Part shown: piece after piece, positions 32,432 to 40,465 of the stretch
Position numbering within the stretch: position 1 is the first letter of the stretch
Layout of the letters: every line of letters starts with the position of its first letter
From: Desulfobacillus sp041396245
GTDB taxonomy: Bacteria > Pseudomonadota > Gammaproteobacteria > Burkholderiales > Rhodocyclaceae
Direction of reading: 5' to 3'
DNA length: 64,000 nt
Assembly: GCA_041396245.1 (NCBI GenBank)
Contig: JAWKYW010000005.1
Span: forward strand, 1 to 64,000
Program-made: the position numbers and the translations under genes
The notes under the pieces: model-generated
Told to the model about the DNA's origin: nothing
What the model saw: only the letters and a program-made list of their open reading frames with translations
Databases searched by the model: none

Positions 32432-32461
32432 CTTGGTCGTTCGATCGAGCGGTTTATTACA
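32432..32461 (-). promoter_or_regulatory. Class 2 ECF-like promoter of the 61-aa exported peptide
   Basis: Minus strand TGTAA, 17 bases, CGACCAAGG. The same TGTAA-N17-CGAC layout occurs at 33504-33533 and 54692-54721. Confidence 0.55.
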
Positions 32462-32507
32462 GGATGAAGAAGCGTGAGGACCGGAAGAAGCCTGGCCGCC
32501 CCTGTCC

Positions 32508-32723
32508 TCAGTTGCCGCCGTCCGCCTTGGGGGCCTCGGCCGACTTGGCCGTCCTCGCCGCATACAGCCTTGAGGTCCGGCGCAGGAACTTCATCTGCCG
32601 GTCGAAGTTGGTGCAGCCCTTGCACATCGCCAGGTGCATCCTCAGCTGCAGGCCCTCGAACAGGGTCAGTTCCCGGTCCTGCGACTCGGAAAGAAGCCGG
32701 GTCACTTCCTTGCAGCTCAGCAT
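32508..32723 (-). CDS. Small zinc-finger anti-sigma-like protein (pair with sigma B)
   Basis: 71 residues from ATG 32723, overlapping the sigma B stop. MLSCKEVTRLLSESQDRELTLFEGLQLRMHLAMCKGCTNFDRQMKFLRR has the same C...HxxxCxxC pattern as the protein at 31362, with a longer Ala/Lys tail. No membrane helix. Presumed cytoplasmic anti-sigma. Confidence 0.75.
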   Translation of the reverse strand: MLSCKEVTRLLSESQDRELTLFEGLQLRMHLAMCKGCTNFDRQMKFLRRTSRLYAARTAKSAEAPKADGGN

Positions 32724-33343
32724 GCCGGCGCTCCCTGGTCGAACCAGTTCTCCTCGAGACAGCCGCGCAGGGCGTTGCGTGCCCGGTGCAGGATCACATG
32801 GCAGTTGCCGCTGCTGATGGCCAGCTCCTTGCATATTTCGGCGGTGTCGAACTCGAGAAATTCGCGCATCATGAATACCCGCGCGGTATTCTCGGGCAGG
32901 TGCTCCAGGCAGGCCTCGAAGACGATCCAGAACTGGTCGCGCTGCAGCGCATCCTCCGGATCGCCCCAGTCGCGCGGACGCGACTGGGGCGACCAGTGCG
33001 CGTTCGGCTTGAACAGGGCCTCGAAGGCCTGGTCGAGGCTCTCTTCCTCGGGCGCCAGCGCCGAGACGTTGATCGACCGGCTGCGCAGCCGGATCGCGTC
33101 GGCGATCTTGTTGCGCAGGATGGCCAGCACCCAGGTGTTGAGCGCCGCCCGGCCGGCAAAGCCCTTCGCCCCGGCCATCGCCGACATCAGCGCATCCTGG
33201 ACGACGTCCTCGGCCAGCGCGTCGTCGCGCAGCTGCAGCCGGGCGAAACGGATCAGGCCGGGCCGCAGCGCCCGCAGCAGCCCGTCGTCGATGATCACGC
33301 CTTCTTGTTCTTCCGCCACCGGTTCCCCCCATCGCTGCGCCAT
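32717..33343 (-). CDS. ECF-type sigma factor (sigma B of this window)
   Basis: 208 residues from ATG 33343 (MAQRWGEPVAEEQEGVIID); the start is uncertain because no good ribosome site is seen, and earlier in-frame ATGs exist. Region 2 (LRDDALAEDVVQDALMSAM...WVLAILRNKIADAIRLR) and region 4 (MREFLEFDTAEICKELAISSGNCHVILHRARNALRGCLEENW) parallel sigma A, so the two sigma/zinc-finger pairs are paralogous. A class 2 promoter lies upstream. Confidence 0.8.
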   Translation of the reverse strand: MAQRWGEPVAEEQEGVIIDDGLLRALRPGLIRFARLQLRDDALAEDVVQDALMSAMAGAKGFAGRAALNTWVLAILRNKIADAIRLRSRSINVSALAPEEESLDQAFEALFKPNAHWSPQSRPRDWGDPEDALQRDQFWIVFEACLEHLPENTARVFMMREFLEFDTAEICKELAISSGNCHVILHRARNALRGCLEENWFDQGAPAC

Positions 33344-33503
33344 GCCGCGACCGCTTCGCATTGTCGCAGAAAGCGCCGGCATCATGACGAAGGCGAAGGG
33401 GATCGCCCAGGCCGGGCACGAATCCGGGCCGGCCCGTACAGCGTGTGCGATGTCGGTCATGCGCCGTGCCCGCGGCCGGCCGCCAAGGGGATATTCATGT
33501 TTC

Positions 33504-33533
33504 AATAGTCGTGCGCCGAAGGCAAAGCTTACA
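33504..33533 (-). promoter_or_regulatory. Class 2 ECF-like promoter upstream of sigma B
   Basis: Minus strand TGTAA (33529-33533), 17 bases, CGACTATTG. It lies back to back with the plus-strand class 1 promoter at 33550, about 160 bases before the proposed sigma B start. Confidence 0.5.
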
Positions 33534-33549
33534 CATCCGCCGGTCCGGG

Positions 33550-33580
33550 CGTAAGAAACCGGGGCCGGACCCGGTCTAAC
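33550..33580 (+). promoter_or_regulatory. Class 1 ECF promoter of the 125-aa unknown gene
   Basis: CGTAA, 17 bases, CGGTCTAAC, ending 53 bases before ATG 33634. Its -35 has one mismatch to TGTAA and its -10 ends in C rather than T. Confidence 0.7.
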
Positions 33581-33633
33581 GGACATACCCCGTTGCCCGC
33601 ATCGGGCCCCCTTGCCGTCGGAGGATTCGCCGA

Positions 33634-34011
33634 ATGCAATCGAAACACAGGGCCAGCGTCGTCATCAACGGCAGGTCTGTCGCGGTCGAGTGGACCCGGG
33701 CCGCCGCAGACGAGCTCGCGCGGCGGCCCGATCCGCTGATCGTCGAGCTGGAGCTGTATTTCTCCTGCCTGGTGAAGAAGTTCGTGCACTTCCGGGATGA
33801 CGCCCTCGGGAAGCCCACCGTGGCGGCGCACGACAAGCTGCACCTGTATTTCCGTCCGGTCACCTCGACCGCCTGCAGCTTCGAGATCGCCGAACGCCTG
33901 GGCCGCCAGCCGGAAATGGAGCTGCACACTGCGGCCGTCGGGAAAATCGCCCCGAGGCAGGTCAGCCTCGATTTCGCCCGGGGCGCCTGGCGCGGCAGCT
34001 TCAGCCTATGA
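33634..34011 (+). CDS. Conserved hypothetical protein under ECF promoter
   Basis: 125 residues, cytoplasmic, no membrane segment. A small beta-rich protein: RASVVINGRSVAVEWTRAAADELARRPDPLIVELELYFSCLVKKFVHFRDD...LHLYFRPVTSTACSFEIAERLG. The GGAGGATTCGCCGAATG start region gives a good ribosome site. Family not recognised. Its single-gene transcript begins at a class 1 ECF promoter, so it is probably part of the same stress regulon. It converges with the EgtB-family gene, overlapping by 6 bases. Confidence 0.7.
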   Translation: MQSKHRASVVINGRSVAVEWTRAAADELARRPDPLIVELELYFSCLVKKFVHFRDDALGKPTVAAHDKLHLYFRPVTSTACSFEIAERLGRQPEMELHTAAVGKIAPRQVSLDFARGAWRGSFSL

Positions 34012-35295
34012 CAGCGCGCAGGTGCGGAAGCCGGCGAAGGCGTCGCGGCGATCGGGCGTGAAGAAGTTGCGCAGGGTGTTCCAGGCGAAGCGCGAACGCG
34101 TCGCCCAGGCGCCGCCCTTGAGCACCTTGCGGTAGCCGAACCAGGGCGCCGAGTACTCGCGGTAGGGCGCGTCGACGACGTAGCCGGGAAACGGGAAGAA
34201 CGCCGAGGCGGTCCATTCCCAGACGTTGCCGATCATCTGGCGGCAGCCGAAGGCGCTGTCACCCTCGGGAAAGGCGCCGACATCGACGCAGCCGGCGAAC
34301 TGCCCGTCGAGGTTGGCGCGCCCCGGCGACGGGGGATCGTCGCCCCACGGGTAGCGCCGCTTGCCGCCGCCCGGTTCGGCCGATGCGGCCATTTCCCACT
34401 CCGCCTCGGTCGGAAGGCGCCGCTTCGCCCAGGCGCAGTAGGCCTCGGCCTCGAACCAGCCGACATGCAACACCGGATGGTAGGGTTCCAGCGGTACGTA
34501 GCGGTCGTAGTGCCGCCGCAGCCAGCCCGCGCCGCCGCGCGCCCAGTAAACCGGATGCTGCGCGCCCGCCTTGCTGCGCCACACCCAGCCCTGGTGGCTC
34601 CACAGCTCCGGCCGCAGATAGCCGCCGTCCTCGACGAAGCCGAGGTACTCGGCGTTCGTCACCGGCGCGCGCGCGATGCGGAACGGCGCGACCTCGACGT
34701 CATGCGCCCATTTCTCGTTATCGAAGGTGAAATACGGCCCGGGCGCCGCGCCGAGCCGGAAAGGCCCGCCGGGAATCTCGACGTCGCCCGGCAGCGCACC
34801 GCCGCCAATCTCCCGCGGCGCGGCGCCGAGCGGCGGCGCGGCGTAGCCGAGGGTCTGGCGCATGTAGGTGAACGCCTCGGCGTGCATGTCCTCGTGGATG
34901 ACGGCGAGTTGCGTCAGGTAGGTGAGCTTCGGGTCGCTGCCAGCCGCTTCGAGGCGCGCCAGCACGCGTTCCTCTACGCGCGACAGATAGTCGAGCGTCT
35001 CCTGCCGCGAGGGCAGCGGCAGCCCCCAGCGGTCGTCGTGATCGACCTTGAAGGAATCGTAGAGCTTCTCGGCGCCGTCGAGCAGGAAGCGCCGTTCGCC
35101 CAGCGCCGGCAGCAGGAAGACGTCGTAGAAGAAGGCGACGTGGCCCAGCTCCCAGCGGAAGGGGTTCACCGACTCCAGCAGCGGCACGCTAAGTTGTTCG
35201 TCGTGAAGATCGGAAACGAGCTTGAGCGTGTACTCACGCGCCTCCCTGACGAGGCGGCAAAGTTCCGGCGCGGGAAGAATCAGCGGCGTCTGCAT
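34006..35295 (-). CDS. EgtB-family (ergothioneine/selenoneine synthase-like) non-heme iron enzyme
   Basis: 429 residues. An N-terminal DinB_2 domain carries the iron-binding histidines (RWELGHVAFFYDVF and VIHEDMHAEAFTYMRQTLG, an HxxxHxE motif). A C-terminal formylglycine-generating-enzyme-like domain follows (GGPFRLG; PVTNAEYLGFVEDGGY; LPTEAEWEMAA; GNVWEWTASAFFPFPGY; KGGAWATR; FTPDRRDAFAGFRTC). EgtB forms the C-S bond of ergothioneine; the related SenA does the same with selenium. Neither egtD nor senB is adjacent. A selenophosphate synthetase gene elsewhere in the window keeps SenA possible, but the two cannot be separated by eye. Confidence 0.75.
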   Translation of the reverse strand: MQTPLILPAPELCRLVREAREYTLKLVSDLHDEQLSVPLLESVNPFRWELGHVAFFYDVFLLPALGERRFLLDGAEKLYDSFKVDHDDRWGLPLPSRQETLDYLSRVEERVLARLEAAGSDPKLTYLTQLAVIHEDMHAEAFTYMRQTLGYAAPPLGAAPREIGGGALPGDVEIPGGPFRLGAAPGPYFTFDNEKWAHDVEVAPFRIARAPVTNAEYLGFVEDGGYLRPELWSHQGWVWRSKAGAQHPVYWARGGAGWLRRHYDRYVPLEPYHPVLHVGWFEAEAYCAWAKRRLPTEAEWEMAASAEPGGGKRRYPWGDDPPSPGRANLDGQFAGCVDVGAFPEGDSAFGCRQMIGNVWEWTASAFFPFPGYVVDAPYREYSAPWFGYRKVLKGGAWATRSRFAWNTLRNFFTPDRRDAFAGFRTCALS

Positions 35296-35379
35296 GGATG
35301 CCTCCTTTCGGGAGGCATCACTCTAGCATGGAGGAAAGACAAGCCGCATGCCTCCTCGGCAACGACCGCATACAAGCGT

Positions 35380-36236
35380 TCAAGACGCATCGCCGCTCCT
35401 CCGTCGCCGGCGATTGATGGCGTAATCCGTCACCTTGCCGATGAATGGCAGCGCCAGGATGCCCGGCAGCCACACGCAACGCTTGATCTCGCGAAAGGTG
35501 CCGATGCCGATGGTCATGTCCTCGTGCCCCGCGCGCGGCTGATCGCGGTAGGTGCCGAAAAGCCGGTCCCACACGGACAGATTGAAGGCGAAGTTGCTGT
35601 TGGTTTCATCCTCCTCGATGGAATGGTGTACGCGATGCATGTCGGGCGTCACCAGGAGCAGGCGCAGCGCCCGCTCCAGCGCCGGGGGCATGCGCACATT
35701 GCCGTGGTTGAACATGGAGGTAGCATTGAGCAGCACCTCGAAGATCACCACCGCCAACACGGGCGGGCCCAATATCAGGATCACCGCAGCCTTGATGAGC
35801 ATGGACAGCACGATCTCGACGGGATAAAACGCGCACCCGTCGTTACGTCGAAATCAAGATCGGCATGATGCACGCGATGCAGGCGCCACAGCAGCGGCAC
35901 GGCGTGGAACATCACGTGCTGGAGATAAATGACGAAATCCAGCAGCACGATCGAGACCGGCATGGCCATCCACAACGGCACGGCGGAATAATTGAACAAT
36001 CCTCAGCCCTGCCGGGCGGCAAATACCGCCATCCCCACCGCCGCGGCCGGGAACAGCGCGCGCAACAAGACGCTGTTGAGCGCCACCAGCGCGAGATTGT
36101 TTGCCCAGCGCAATGACTTGGACACGGTGAGCCGGCGCCGCGGCGCGGCAAGCTCCCACAGCGCCATGCCGCCGAACACCCCGAGGAAGCAGGCCAGGCG
36201 AATGGCGAGTTCATGCTGCATCACGTATGCGTTCAT
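35380..36236 (-). pseudogene. Sterol desaturase/fatty acid hydroxylase family pseudogene
   Basis: Three fragments of one fatty-acid-hydroxylase-superfamily protein. MNAYVMQHELAIRLACFLGV to ...ARQG ends at an in-frame TGA (36003-36005) where the family usually has Trp (GWGxxN). The middle piece (LDFVIYLQHVMFH...LWRLHRVHHADLDFDVTTGARF) then loses frame near 35830. The last piece (TPDMHRVHHSIEEDETNSNFAFNLSVWDRLFGTY) is intact to 35380. Restoring one base and reading TGA as Trp gives a continuous protein with all His boxes. Membrane enzyme, now broken. Confidence 0.85.
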
Positions 36237-36288
36237 GGCCGGCGGAAGCCAGGCAGGCAGGTTTCCGGAACGGGTTGCGAATACCGCG

Positions 36289-36744
36289 TCATAGTATGGA
36301 CCGGCGTGGCCGGTTTGCCCACCGCCATGCCGCCAGCGGCACGACGATCCACTGCAGCAGCGGCGCCAGGCCCACCTCGACCCAAGGCAGTACCGGCATC
36401 CAGTCCGAGTACGCCCAGTTCCCCTGGATCAGATTGATTCGCTCGCTTGCCAGCGTGTAGGCGAGCGCGAGAAAAACCATCCATGCGAAGATTTTCGTTC
36501 CCGGCCAGTTGGCCGGATGTCCGGCTCTGCTCAAAATCAGGGCGACGAACAGCGCCGCCGTTCCGATCATGGCGTCGCCTGCGGTGCAATGCGCGACCGC
36601 GAAGGCGATCCACTCCGGCCGCGGGTCCGCCCACAGGGTGTAGAGCGGCAACTGGGCGATCTCCCAGGCCAGGCTGAGGAGCGCCAGGCGCGGCAGATAC
36701 CTGCGTAGCAGGAACGACCAGGATTCCGGGTGTGCGTACCACAT
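36289..36744 (-). CDS. Small integral membrane protein of unknown function
   Basis: 151 residues with about four membrane helices (LPRLALLSLAWEIAQLPLYTL; DAMIGTAALFVALILSR; IFAWMVFLALAYTLASE; APLLQWIVVPLAAW). The ATG directly abuts the stop of the DUF411 gene, so the two are translationally coupled. No recognised family. Context (copper/thiol operon) hints at metal handling, but nothing in the sequence proves it. Confidence 0.65.
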   Translation of the reverse strand: MWYAHPESWSFLLRRYLPRLALLSLAWEIAQLPLYTLWADPRPEWIAFAVAHCTAGDAMIGTAALFVALILSRAGHPANWPGTKIFAWMVFLALAYTLASERINLIQGNWAYSDWMPVLPWVEVGLAPLLQWIVVPLAAWRWANRPRRSIL

Positions 36745-37179
36745 TCAAAAGCTGCCGAAGACCCCGGGCGTCGCGCCGGAATCCAGGTAATAGACATTCA
36801 GGGGGGAACGCTTCTCGCCCGGCATTCCCGGCGCGCCGACCGGCATGCCGGGCAGGGCGACGCCCTTGACCGGCCTGCGCTCCTTCAGCAGGCGCTTGAC
36901 GAACTCCGCCGGCACGAGTCCTTCGACGACATAGCCGTCGACAATCGCCGTATGGCAGCCGGCAAGCCGCTCCGGGACGCCGAACTTCTGCTGGATCGAC
37001 GGCAGATCGGTGGTGTCGATCTTCTCCACCTTGAAGCCGTTGGCTTCCATGTGCTGCGCCCAGATGTCGCAGCAGCCGCAATTCGGGTTCTTGTACAGCT
37101 TCATCGGAATGTCCGCCGCGAGGGCCGGCAAGGGCAGGCCGAGGGCGAGCGCCAGCAGAAGGGTTTTCGGGTAACGCAT
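36745..37179 (-). CDS. DUF411 periplasmic metal-binding protein
   Basis: 144 residues. A signal peptide (LLLALALGLPLPALA) precedes the DUF411 fold: MKLYKNPNCGCCDIWAQHMEANGFKVE, GVPERLAGCHTAIVDGYVVEGLVPAEFVKRLL, and GVALPGMPVGAPGMPG. The CGCC thiol cluster and the GMP repeats suit Cu(I) or another soft metal. DUF411 genes commonly accompany copper/silver resistance loci, as here with a multicopper oxidase, SCO1 and PCuAC genes upstream. Confidence 0.88.
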   Translation of the reverse strand: MRYPKTLLLALALGLPLPALAADIPMKLYKNPNCGCCDIWAQHMEANGFKVEKIDTTDLPSIQQKFGVPERLAGCHTAIVDGYVVEGLVPAEFVKRLLKERRPVKGVALPGMPVGAPGMPGEKRSPLNVYYLDSGATPGVFGSF

Positions 37180-37228
37180 GGTCTTGCTCCTTTTCTTCGG
37201 ATTGAAATGGTTTGCACCCGCAGTGTCC

Positions 37229-37415
37229 TAGTGTCCTGAGTTGGAAGTTCGTTGCTGAATTCGTGCGAAATCGCCGCCATGCGGCGTTGCGAATCCTCGC
37301 CAGGTGTTCAACCTGGCTGCGGTTCGCGCCTTGCCTGGCGCCGATTTCGCACGAATTCGGAACGCTCTCGTATTCTTGCTAGCACTCTTCAACGAACTTC
37401 CAACTCAGGACACTA
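37229..37415. mobile_element. 187-bp MITE with long terminal inverted repeats
   Basis: Perfect 26-bp inverted ends (TAGTGTCCTGAGTTGGAAGT... and its complement at 37390-37415), counting a flanking TA at each side that may be the target duplication. A second inner pair, GAATTCGTGCGAAATCG and CGATTTCGCACGAATTC, makes the element a long hairpin. It has no coding capacity. TA targets and GTGTCC ends suggest an IS630/Tc1-like donor. The right end provides the TAG stop of the adjoining cytochrome gene. Confidence 0.85.
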
Positions 37416-37856
37416 GCGCGCCTCGGGCGGGTAAGGCGCGCGCCGGCTTTCTTCTTCCTGGAAGCGCCGCTGCTCGGGCGTCCACAGGGTCTTCAGGTAC
37501 TCGATCACGGCACGCATCTCGGCCGGCGCCAGGCGCTGCCCGAAGGCGGGCATGGTCAGCCGTTGCGTCTTGTTGAACGGGTCGCGCCAGCCGTTCTTGA
37601 CGATCCCGTACAGCATGCCGTCCGCGTGTTTCCAGGTGTGCCCGTCGCGGTCGTGGGGCGGCGCGGGCATCTCGCCCAGCTTGTCCGGCCGCTGCCATTC
37701 GGGCGCCCCTTCGCCCTTGCCGCCATGGCAGGAGGCGCATTGCGCCTGGTAAACGCGAAGGCCAGCGCCCGGCTGTTGCGCGGCGGCAGGCGGGGATTCG
37801 CCGGCGCGAGCGGCGGCGCTCAGGACGATGAGGGCGACGGCCGGGAGGCTACGCAC
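37413..37856 (-). CDS. Monoheme c-type cytochrome, 3' end altered by the MITE
   Basis: 147 residues from GTG 37856, overlapping the BNR gene stop. Signal peptide (LPAVALIVLSAAARA), then heme site CASCH, MLYGIVKNG and MPAFGQRLAPAEMRAVIEYLKTLW with the axial Met. This is a cytochrome c class I fold, periplasmic electron carrier. The stop TAG (37413-37415) is the last three bases of the MITE end, so the native C-terminus may have been longer or different. Confidence 0.82.
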   Translation of the reverse strand: MRSLPAVALIVLSAAARAGESPPAAAQQPGAGLRVYQAQCASCHGGKGEGAPEWQRPDKLGEMPAPPHDRDGHTWKHADGMLYGIVKNGWRDPFNKTQRLTMPAFGQRLAPAEMRAVIEYLKTLWTPEQRRFQEEESRRAPYPPEAR

Positions 37857-38709
37857 CGACCCGCTCCCAGGTCTTCGCGCCATCGCCGCTGCGAAACAGG
37901 GCGCCGTCGTCCGCCGCTGCAAAGACGATGCCGGCAGGCGTGACGACGAGCGCCTCGACGGCGGCGGCGGGAGCGCCCGCGCGAGACCACTGTTCGCCGC
38001 CGTTGGCGCTGAGGAACAGTCCGTCGTCCGTCGCCGCATAGACATGCTGCGGCTGGCGCGGATCGTAGGCGATGGCGGTCGCCGCGCGGCCGAGTTCGCC
38101 GGCGTCGCGCCAGCCGCAGAAGCAATCCATGGAGCGGCGCACCCCCTCTCCGGTGGCGGCGAAGAACCAGCCGGTCTGCATGCTGCCCGGCATGTTCGAA
38201 TGGACGAAGCGCGCGATGCCGCCCCGCGGCCCGGCATCCATCAGCTGCCAGCGCTGCCCGCCGTCCAGGCTGCGGAAGAAGCCATGCCCGCTCACATACG
38301 CAAAGACCGTGTCGGGTTGCTCTGCATGGCTGGCAAGGGCGGTGACGTGCTTGCCGGGCAGGCCCTCGTTGCGCGCCGACCAGCTGCGGCCGCCGTCGTC
38401 GCTGCGCAGCACGCCGATGCCCGGGCCGGCGACGTACAGGCCGCCCTGGCCTGCCGCGGCCACGGCGATCGATGCGATGCGCCCCGCCGCCGGAATCGCC
38501 GGCAGCTTCATGGGCGTCCAATGCCGCCCGCCGTCGTCGCTGCGCGCAAGGGCAGCGCCACGGGCCCTGAGCAGCGTCCCGCCGGCACCGTCGAAGGCGA
38601 GCACAACGCCATCGCCCGCCGCCGCGCTGCCCGCTCCCAGCAGGCCGGCCAGCAGCAGCGTGCCGGCAAGCCTGCGCATCCATGGCATCAGCGTCCGTTG
38701 CATGTTCAT
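37849..38709 (-). CDS. Exported BNR/Asp-box repeat protein
   Basis: 286 residues with a signal peptide (LAGTLLLAGLLGAGSAAA). Five Asp-box (S-x-D-x-G-x-x-W) repeats (SDDGGRHW, SDDGGRSW, SLDGGQRW, SANGGEQW, SGDGAKTW) predict a beta-propeller. A Cys pair (CFCGW) is present. Similar propellers (YCF48-like, sialidase-fold) act as assembly factors or binding proteins. Here it is embedded between cytochrome and CcdA genes; its role is unknown. Confidence 0.7.
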   Translation of the reverse strand: MNMQRTLMPWMRRLAGTLLLAGLLGAGSAAAGDGVVLAFDGAGGTLLRARGAALARSDDGGRHWTPMKLPAIPAAGRIASIAVAAAGQGGLYVAGPGIGVLRSDDGGRSWSARNEGLPGKHVTALASHAEQPDTVFAYVSGHGFFRSLDGGQRWQLMDAGPRGGIARFVHSNMPGSMQTGWFFAATGEGVRRSMDCFCGWRDAGELGRAATAIAYDPRQPQHVYAATDDGLFLSANGGEQWSRAGAPAAAVEALVVTPAGIVFAAADDGALFRSGDGAKTWERVGA

Positions 38710-38787
38710 CGCTTGAATCTCCTTTGTTTGCGTTGAAATGTGCGGCGAATCTTTTCGCCGCGGAAAAAAACAAAATGGATACGTAGC

Positions 38788-39531
38788 TCAGCCGATCTGT
38801 CCGAGCGTCGGGAACCGTTCCAGCAGCCAGTAGCTGAGTTCGGTCAGCTTGCCCGTCAACATGGCCACGCCCATCGCCACCATGATCACGCCCGCCGCGA
38901 CCTGCAGCGGGCGCCCCGCGTGGCGCAGCGGCTTGAGCCGGCCGACCAGTTCGCGCATGAACACCGCCGACAGCACGAAGGGCACGCCCAGGCCTAGGGC
39001 GTAGGCCGAGAGCAGCGCGATGCCGCCGGCGACCGAGCTTTGCGTGGCGCTGGCGGTCAGGATCACACCGAGCACCGGGCCGATGCAGGGGGTCCAGCCA
39101 AAGCCGAAGGCGACCCCGAGCAGGAGCGCGCCGGCCGGATGCCCGCCGGCAGGATGCGGATGGAAACGCAAATCCCGGTGAAACCACGAGACGTGGCGCA
39201 TCAGTCCGAGCATGAACAGGCCGAAGGCGATGACGATAACGCCGCCGACGATGTTCGCCTCGTGCCGGTAGCGCAGCAGCAACTGGCCGAGGGCTGTGAC
39301 GCTGGCACCGAGGGCGATGAACACGGCGCTGAACCCCAGCACGAAAAACAGGCTCATGACGCCGGCGTTGACGCGCATCCCTGCGCTCATCTGCGGCTGC
39401 GTGCCATGCAGCGGCTGCCCGGCGACATAGGACACGTAGGCGGGCACCAGGGGAAGCACGCAAGGCGAGAGGAAGGAAACGAAGCCGGCGGCGGCGGCGC
39501 CGGCGAGGCCGAGGGTGGACGCGTCGATCAC
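38788..39531 (-). CDS. CcdA/DsbD-type membrane thiol transporter (copy 1)
   Basis: 247 residues from GTG 39531, with CGGAG 7 bases upstream. Six helices; the redox Cys pair is in FLSPCVLPLVPAYVSYVAG and GWTPCIGPVLG. A His-rich loop (WFHRDLRFHPHPAGGHPAG) lies between helices 3 and 4. It moves reducing power from cytoplasmic thioredoxin to periplasmic thioredoxin-like partners, several of which (TlpA, CcmG) are encoded upstream in the same operon. A second CcdA gene is at 61511. Confidence 0.85.
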   Translation of the reverse strand: MIDASTLGLAGAAAAGFVSFLSPCVLPLVPAYVSYVAGQPLHGTQPQMSAGMRVNAGVMSLFFVLGFSAVFIALGASVTALGQLLLRYRHEANIVGGVIVIAFGLFMLGLMRHVSWFHRDLRFHPHPAGGHPAGALLLGVAFGFGWTPCIGPVLGVILTASATQSSVAGGIALLSAYALGLGVPFVLSAVFMRELVGRLKPLRHAGRPLQVAAGVIMVAMGVAMLTGKLTELSYWLLERFPTLGQIG

Positions 39532-39571
39532 GGTGAACTCCGATCGCTGTTCTGCGTCATGCCCGCTTCCT

Positions 39572-40420
39572 TCACGGCTTCGCCCCGAGCACCCGGCGGA
39601 TGGCCGCATCGAGGGCCTCGGCCGGCTGCGCGCCGACAACCCATTCGCTGACGCCGCTGCGGTTGTTGCGCACCAGCGTGGCCGGCGTGCCGGACACGCC
39701 CGCGGCGGTGCCGTCCGCCAGGTCTTCGTCCACCCGCTGCGCCATCTGCGGATCGTCCAGGCAGCGGGAGAATGTCTCCGGCTTCAGGCCCAGCTCGGCG
39801 GCGATGCCCGTCTCGGATCTGCCCTCGGGCAGCCCCTGGCCGTTCGATCGCGTGCTCGCGAAGAGGGCGTCGGTGTACTTCCAGAAGACCTCGTTGCCGC
39901 CCAGATTCGCCGCGCACTCGCTGGCGATGGCCTCCCGCCGCGCGGCCGGGTTGTGGAAGCCGAGGGGAAAGTGGCGATAGACCCAGTTCACCCGGCCGTC
40001 GTAGCGCTCCAGCACGGATGCGGGCGTGCCGTGGAAGCGCTTGCAGTAGGGGCACTCGAAATCCGAGTATTCGATCAGTGAAACTTCCGCCTGCGCCTTG
40101 CCGCGGATAGGGTCGCGGCGGGGGTCGACCTTGCGCGCCAGCCTGGCGCGCTCCGCCGCTTGCGCCCGCTGCCGCGCCTGCGCGCTGCGCTGCGCCTCCT
40201 GCCGGCGTTCGTTCAGCCGCGTGAGCGAACGTTCCACCGCGCGGTCGAGGATTCCGTCCGCCTCGATCTTGCGCACGATGGCATCGACCAGGGCGGGATC
40301 GGTTTCGGCTGCCTGAACCGATGCGGCAGGTTCGCCGGCAAGCAGCGCCGCCAGGACGATGAATGCCGCGCGGCCGTTTCCTTCCGCCCTACGGCTGACG
40401 CCTTGCTCAGGGGTTTTCAT
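39572..40420 (-). CDS. DsbA/DsbG-like periplasmic thiol oxidoreductase
   Basis: 282 residues from ATG 40420 with AAGGAG upstream. Signal peptide, a basic coiled coil (RLNERRQEAQRSAQARQRAQ), then a thioredoxin fold with SDFECPYCKRFH and the cis-Pro segment VSGTPATLV. Structure resembles Com1/BdbD-type DsbA proteins. It likely introduces or shuffles disulfides in this operon's Cys-rich products. Confidence 0.85.
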   Translation of the reverse strand: MKTPEQGVSRRAEGNGRAAFIVLAALLAGEPAASVQAAETDPALVDAIVRKIEADGILDRAVERSLTRLNERRQEAQRSAQARQRAQAAERARLARKVDPRRDPIRGKAQAEVSLIEYSDFECPYCKRFHGTPASVLERYDGRVNWVYRHFPLGFHNPAARREAIASECAANLGGNEVFWKYTDALFASTRSNGQGLPEGRSETGIAAELGLKPETFSRCLDDPQMAQRVDEDLADGTAAGVSGTPATLVRNNRSGVSEWVVGAQPAEALDAAIRRVLGAKP

Positions 40421-40465
40421 GGACATTTCTCCTTTCCGCTTTCGCGACAATCGCCGTTTCCTGCC

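Noticed and set aside
36003..36005. In-frame TGA in the sterol desaturase gene as a selenocysteine codon, given selD nearby
   Set aside because: The family has Trp at that place, no SECIS-like hairpin is evident just downstream, and a separate frameshift shows the gene is decayed.
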